From IMG/VR virus record IMGVR_UViG_3300027736_000047, positions 1-62,193 of that record: DNA of 62,193 nucleotides. One strand, given 5' to 3'. This document shows, piece after piece, positions 59,612 through 62,193 of this stretch. Numbering within the stretch: position 1 is the first letter of the stretch; each line of letters opens with the position of its first letter. Source of the stretch: a virus. The position numbers and the translations under genes are program-made. The notes below the pieces were generated by a model. That model was not told the origin of the DNA, searched no databases, and worked only from the letters and a program-made list of their open reading frames with translations.

Positions 59612-59619
59612 TCTGAGAT

Positions 59620-59643
59620 AGCCCCACCATTTCTGATGGGGCT
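59620..59643. terminator. Hairpin downstream of the lysozyme-like gene
   Basis: AGCCCCACCA (59620-59629), TTTC, TGATGGGGCT (59634-59643), 10 bp with one wobble. Read leftward it is a GAAA-loop hairpin located 44 nt beyond the lysozyme stop, followed by a weak A/T tail, so it may end the leftward lysozyme transcript or block readthrough. Confidence 0.5.
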
Positions 59644-59686
59644 TCTCCTATTGCTTTGCTTTACTACGCTTCTGCTATGGCTTTTG

Positions 59687-60316
59687 CTATTGCTTTGCTT
59701 TTACTACAAGGAACTGTTCCATTAACTGTTCAGTCTTTGGGGTAATTCCATGCCAAGCATTCCAATTTTTACCACCATTACTCATGTAATAAGTAATGGT
59801 CGCATTGACCACAGGGTTGAGCAGTTCGGCATTAGATTTTAATCCAAACTTATCTCTACGATCTTGACCTAACTCTCCAAGCATATTTATTTGAAACATG
59901 CCCCACGAGTTATCGCCTGTGTCTGTATTTCCATTGTGAGCGAGAGGTCGCCCATTACTTTCTTTCTTAGCGACTGCCCATGCTTCTTGAAGGTCTTGAC
60001 CTTTGAAGCCTACGGCTTGTAGCAACTCGACCAATTCTATATCGGTCAAAGTATTAGCGTTCTGATACTTTTTCAAAGTTGCTTCTCTCTTTGTTTGTTG
60101 AACTAACTGGGCTTCGGCTTTAGTTGGCGCAAAGGCTATGGAAGTTCCAAATGCCATTAAACCAGTTGCTAGGATCAAAACGATCCCACCTACTCCTAGT
60201 GCTTTTAGTTTTGCTTTGGCTCGGCGGTTTTGCTCTGCCATTACCTTTGCTGATGCTTTTGCTATTGCTTTGGCATCTGCTTCGGCTCTGTTGATTATCT
60301 TGTTATTCATCATCAC
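59687..60316 (-). CDS. Membrane-anchored lysozyme/SLT-like protein
   Basis: 209 residues. A Lys/Ala-rich cytoplasmic start (KAIAKASAKVMAEQNRRAKA), one transmembrane segment (about 41-63, GVGGIVLILATGLMAFGTSI), an Ala-rich linker, then an SLT/lysozyme domain: EAWAVAKKESNGRPLAHNGN with candidate catalytic Glu119, DNSWGMFQINMLGELG and NPVVNATITYYMSN. It overlaps the integrase by 4 nt. It could be an anchored or signal-arrest endolysin or a host-wall remodelling enzyme made in the lysogen. Confidence 0.75.
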   Translation of the reverse strand: MMMNNKIINRAEADAKAIAKASAKVMAEQNRRAKAKLKALGVGGIVLILATGLMAFGTSIAFAPTKAEAQLVQQTKREATLKKYQNANTLTDIELVELLQAVGFKGQDLQEAWAVAKKESNGRPLAHNGNTDTGDNSWGMFQINMLGELGQDRRDKFGLKSNAELLNPVVNATITYYMSNGGKNWNAWHGITPKTEQLMEQFLVVKAKQ

Positions 60317-61650
60317 TCCAAATAGCCATTGGCACTTTCAGATGCCTTTGACTGGTGTGAACGAAGGCGGTGTAAATACCGCTCTGTCGTCTTGATCGAT
60401 TGATGACCTAATCGCTCTTTTACTTCATGGACATCTACGCCGTTCTTTAATAACTGCGTAGCGTTGGCATGTCGTAAATCGTGAGTTCTAGGAAACCAGC
60501 CGATTGCGGACTTGGCTATTGCTTTGTTCCATGTTGTTCTCCATACATCACGAGGCATGTGGCTCATATTGTTGATGAAACTCCCTTGCTCTTGCTTCTG
60601 CTGATGCTTCTGCTTTGCCTTACGGCTTCGGCTTCCTACCTGCTTTGCTTCTGCTAGTGCTTCTGCTTGGGCTTTGGCTTTGCGGTAGTTTCCTACTGCT
60701 TGCCTACACCCTTCGCATCTACAACCCCCATGTGTATAGGAGTAGAGAGTTCCATGCTGGAACTGTTTTCCGCCCTTCTCGAATGGTCGAGGGGGCTTTG
60801 CGCCTTGTGAACCTTTAAGTTTACTCTCCGTTAATAGTATTGTTCTTGGGAACATCAGATCATCTTTTGCTATGCCTTTTGCTAGGACATACGCTTTTAA
60901 TTGCTGTAATAGGGCTTTGCTTACTACTAAACTTCGCTTTTGCCCCGACTTCGTGGCATCTACCACTAGAAATCTCTCACCTTTGTTATACGCCTTGCCT
61001 AGATCACTAACTCGCCTTTGAATAAATATCTCGCCAGTTTTGAAATTAATGTCTTTTGCTCTTACTTCTGTGGCTTCCCCATAGCGACACCCACTTGCTA
61101 CTAGGAACTGGGCAAATAGTTTAGTTCCGTTAGTTGGTAGGTGCTTCACTATCTCTTTGAACTCGTCAGGCTCTAATACATTGGAAATATCGGCATGATT
61201 AATTTTGATCTTAATTCCATGAGTAGGATTAATTTCCATTTTTCCAGCACTAACTAACTTAGAAAACATAGAGCCAAGAGAAGCCTTAACTTGATTGAGC
61301 GTTGCGGGCTTAACGCCACTTAATTTGAGATCATCAATTAACTTAACTAACTCTGAAGGCTTCAGGGAAGTTAGTTCCCGATCTCCTATAACTGGAATTA
61401 CAAATCTAGTTAAGACCGATTTATAGCCCTTCTTTGTAATCGGCATGAGGTCAGATACCGCCAGCCATTGATCTACATAATCGCCTACCTTCAAATTAGC
61501 CCTTAAAGGGGGCATAGAGCCACACTTCTCCCCCTGTATGGCGTGATACATGGCTTCGGTTTCATTAGCCCATGTGCCAGCCGATACACGCCGATTTCCA
61601 AGCCTGTAATAGCCAGTAAATCTGCCGTTGCGCTCAATCACATACGCCAT
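60313..61650 (-). CDS. Tyrosine integrase with Cys-rich insert
   Basis: 445 residues. N-terminal arm-binding domain (MAYVIERNGRFTGYYRLGNR), core-binding region (VGDYVDQWLAVSDLMPITKK), and catalytic domain: Arg189 (GCRYGEA), Lys234, His390-x-x-Arg393 (THDLRHANATQLL), His416 (RLGHQS) and Tyr425 (TERYLH). Between about 290 and 360 is an extra segment with HGTLYSYTHGGCRCEGCRQA (Cys310, 312, 315) and a Lys/Ala/Gln-rich linker. It would integrate the phage at a tRNA-like attB; candidate attP lies 130 bp upstream. Confidence 0.9.
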   Translation of the reverse strand: MAYVIERNGRFTGYYRLGNRRVSAGTWANETEAMYHAIQGEKCGSMPPLRANLKVGDYVDQWLAVSDLMPITKKGYKSVLTRFVIPVIGDRELTSLKPSELVKLIDDLKLSGVKPATLNQVKASLGSMFSKLVSAGKMEINPTHGIKIKINHADISNVLEPDEFKEIVKHLPTNGTKLFAQFLVASGCRYGEATEVRAKDINFKTGEIFIQRRVSDLGKAYNKGERFLVVDATKSGQKRSLVVSKALLQQLKAYVLAKGIAKDDLMFPRTILLTESKLKGSQGAKPPRPFEKGGKQFQHGTLYSYTHGGCRCEGCRQAVGNYRKAKAQAEALAEAKQVGSRSRKAKQKHQQKQEQGSFINNMSHMPRDVWRTTWNKAIAKSAIGWFPRTHDLRHANATQLLKNGVDVHEVKERLGHQSIKTTERYLHRLRSHQSKASESANGYLE

Positions 61651-61665
61651 AATTCCCCCACGCTC

Positions 61666-61712
61666 TACTGGCGAGTAACCTACTGGTGGGTAATGTTACT
61701 CACCAGTAGGTT
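61666..61712. repeat. Triple CTACTGG(C/T)G(A/G)GTAA motif in the integrase leader
   Basis: CTACTGGCGAGTAA (61666-61679) and CTACTGGTGGGTAA (61680-61693) are tandem; an inverted copy lies at 61696-61709. AACCTACTGGTG (61677-61688) and CACCAGTAGGTT (61701-61712) pair perfectly over 12 bp. Candidate binding sites for a regulator or excisionase controlling integrase. Confidence 0.6.
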
Positions 61713-61719
61713 CTTAGTC

Positions 61720-61753
61720 AAAAAATAGCCCCTAGCCCAATTCGGATTAGGGG
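61720..61753 (-). terminator. Leftward terminator before integrase
   Basis: Read leftward, CCCCTA (61753-61748) pairs with TAGGGG (61734-61729), with partial inner pairing, then CTA and six T (61725-61720). It would stop transcription from the 61.9-62.2 kb gene entering integrase, so integrase likely has its own promoter close to 61650-61720. Confidence 0.6.
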
Positions 61754-61777
61754 ATTATCTATTAACTACATAAAGAA

Positions 61778-61800
61778 TTAGGCGGTCAGGATTTGAACTA
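61778..61800 (-). other. Putative attP core: tRNA 3'-end-like sequence
   Basis: Read leftward from 61798: TTCAAATCCTGACCGCC contains a TΨC loop (TTCAAAT, preceded by G) and T-stem/acceptor-like CCTGA-CCGCC. The upstream strand GTTAG does not pair with CCTGA, so this is not a whole tRNA gene. A tRNA 3'-end copy next to an integrase is the usual form of attP. Which tRNA is not resolved. Confidence 0.5.
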
Positions 61801-61827
61801 ACTCGGTGGAACACCTGAGAAGTTAGT
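61797..61827. repeat. ACTAACT-N17-AGTTAGT inverted pair A
   Basis: ACTAACT (61797-61803) and AGTTAGT (61821-61827), offset 24, with inner GGTG-GAA-CACC. Same arrangement as the pair at 61850-61880. Adjacent to the putative attP core, so an integrase arm-site reading is attractive. Confidence 0.6.
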
Positions 61828-61847
61828 CAATGGGAAAGTCTGGGCGT

Positions 61848-61882
61848 GAACTAACTTTTCTGGATTTGAATAAAGTTAGTTC
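61848..61882. repeat. ACTAACT-N17-AGTTAGT inverted pair B
   Basis: GAACTAACTTT (61848-61858) and AAAGTTAGTTC (61872-61882) are a perfect 11-bp inverted repeat with a 13-nt spacer. The heptamers again have an offset of 24. It lies directly after the stop of the last leftward gene, so it could also serve as an mRNA end hairpin. Confidence 0.65.
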
Positions 61883-62193
61883 CTACCAACTGGCTCGGTA
61901 TAAAAACTCTAACTGATCAGATTGTTCCAGCAAGGTAGTAATTAAATCAACTGTGTATTCCAGTTGGGAGTAGTAGTAATCACCAAGATCATCACTACCA
62001 AAGAAAAATCCAGCAGAAGGTTTAAGTGGATTTTCATAATTATCAACTGTAATTTTTTGATCTAAAGTATTTAAGTAATCACACAATAAATAAAAAACTT
62101 TATTGTTTTCAATCTGATATTGGCGATCAGGATTTGCCAAAGCCTTAACACAATCATTACGCAAAGTTTCTAATTGCTCTCTGCTTAGGTGTA
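61883..62193 (-). CDS. Unrecognised leftward protein, 5'-truncated
   Basis: The frame is open to the window end: LSREQLETLRNDCVKALANP precedes or continues the visible part, so the true start probably lies beyond 62193 (TTG at 62164 is a weaker choice). The visible 93 residues include IENNKVFYLLCDYLNTLDQK, a GFFFGSDDLGDYYYSQLEY segment and a helical end LLEQSDQLEFLYRASW. No family recognised; its position near attP suggests an accessory or lysogeny gene. Confidence 0.55.
   Translation of the reverse strand, partial: HLSREQLETLRNDCVKALANPDRQYQIENNKVFYLLCDYLNTLDQKITVDNYENPLKPSAGFFFGSDDLGDYYYSQLEYTVDLITTLLEQSDQLEFLYRASW

Noticed and set aside
60138-60818. Plus-strand frames opposite lysozyme and integrase genes (Ala/Leu-rich, membrane-like)
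   Set aside because: They arise from complement of Lys/Ala codon repeats; catalytic residues on the minus strand confirm the real genes.
61860-61900. Possible complete tRNA on the minus strand near 61.9 kb (AGTTGGTA D-arm-like string)
   Set aside because: The D-arm-like string is coding sequence of the leftward gene's last codons, and no anticodon arm or acceptor pairing links it with the TΨC-like segment.

Overview
The window is most of the genome of a contractile-tailed (myovirus-type) phage. It is cut at both ends: it opens inside the portal gene and closes inside a leftward gene. No terminase, no clear holin/endolysin cassette and no tRNA gene is visible, so at least the packaging genes lie outside. 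The DNA is AT-rich. A WhiB-family gene at 44.6 kb belongs to a family essentially confined to Actinobacteria and their phages, so I infer a low-GC actinobacterial host, for example a freshwater lineage. A tyrosine integrase beside a tRNA-3'-end-like sequence suggests a temperate phage.

Layout. (1) 0-5 kb: portal (partial), scaffold, N4-gp56-type major capsid protein, a strong terminator, then connector-like genes. (2) 4.7-8.9 kb: fibre genes, including a 944-residue protein with four collagen-like Gly-X-Y blocks and a second, shorter collagen-like protein. (3) 8.9-11.7 kb: a leftward four-gene cassette (GT25-like glycosyltransferase, SAM methyltransferase, TPR protein, five-bladed-propeller glycosidase-like protein) set among the fibre genes. 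It is the best candidate for a fibre-decorating system. (4) 11.8-14.7 kb: more fibre proteins, a second glycosyltransferase that seems to start at AUA, and a virion-like protein. (5) 14.7-16.4 kb: eleven tiny overlapping genes for Lys-rich, Cys-rich or acidic proteins, ended by a terminator. (6) 16.4-31.4 kb: neck, sheath, tube, tail chaperone with a probable +1 frameshift, tape measure with a lysozyme-like domain, and the baseplate genes (tube initiator, LysM-like, gpD, gp25, gpJ, OB-fold spike, gpI and fibres).

(7) 31.4-47.8 kb: replication and recombination in tightly overlapping genes: winged-helix protein, DnaC-like loader, DnaB-like helicase, CHC2/Toprim primase, SNF2 helicase, MerR-like protein, ssDNA-binding protein, family A polymerase, RecA/UvsX-like recombinase, PD-(D/E)XK and Cas4-like nucleases, WhiB, a secreted protein and a RuvC-like resolvase. 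(8) 47.8-53.9 kb: an accessory array headed by an SpoVS/Alba-like gene and made of about fifteen mostly unrecognised small genes, several of them zinc ribbons and some apparently paralogous. (9) 53.9-59 kb: nucleotidyltransferase-like protein, degenerate HAD-like protein, a large unknown with a Cys cluster, and a class II ribonucleotide reductase. (10) 59-62.2 kb, leftward: two Cys-containing small proteins, a membrane-anchored lysozyme-like protein and an integrase with a Cys-rich insert, flanked by repeated inverted motifs and a putative attP.

Most genes overlap by 1 to 8 bases (ATGA, GTGA or TAATG junctions), which implies long polycistronic transcripts and translational coupling. Functions are assigned from motifs and recalled family patterns only; no database search was run.
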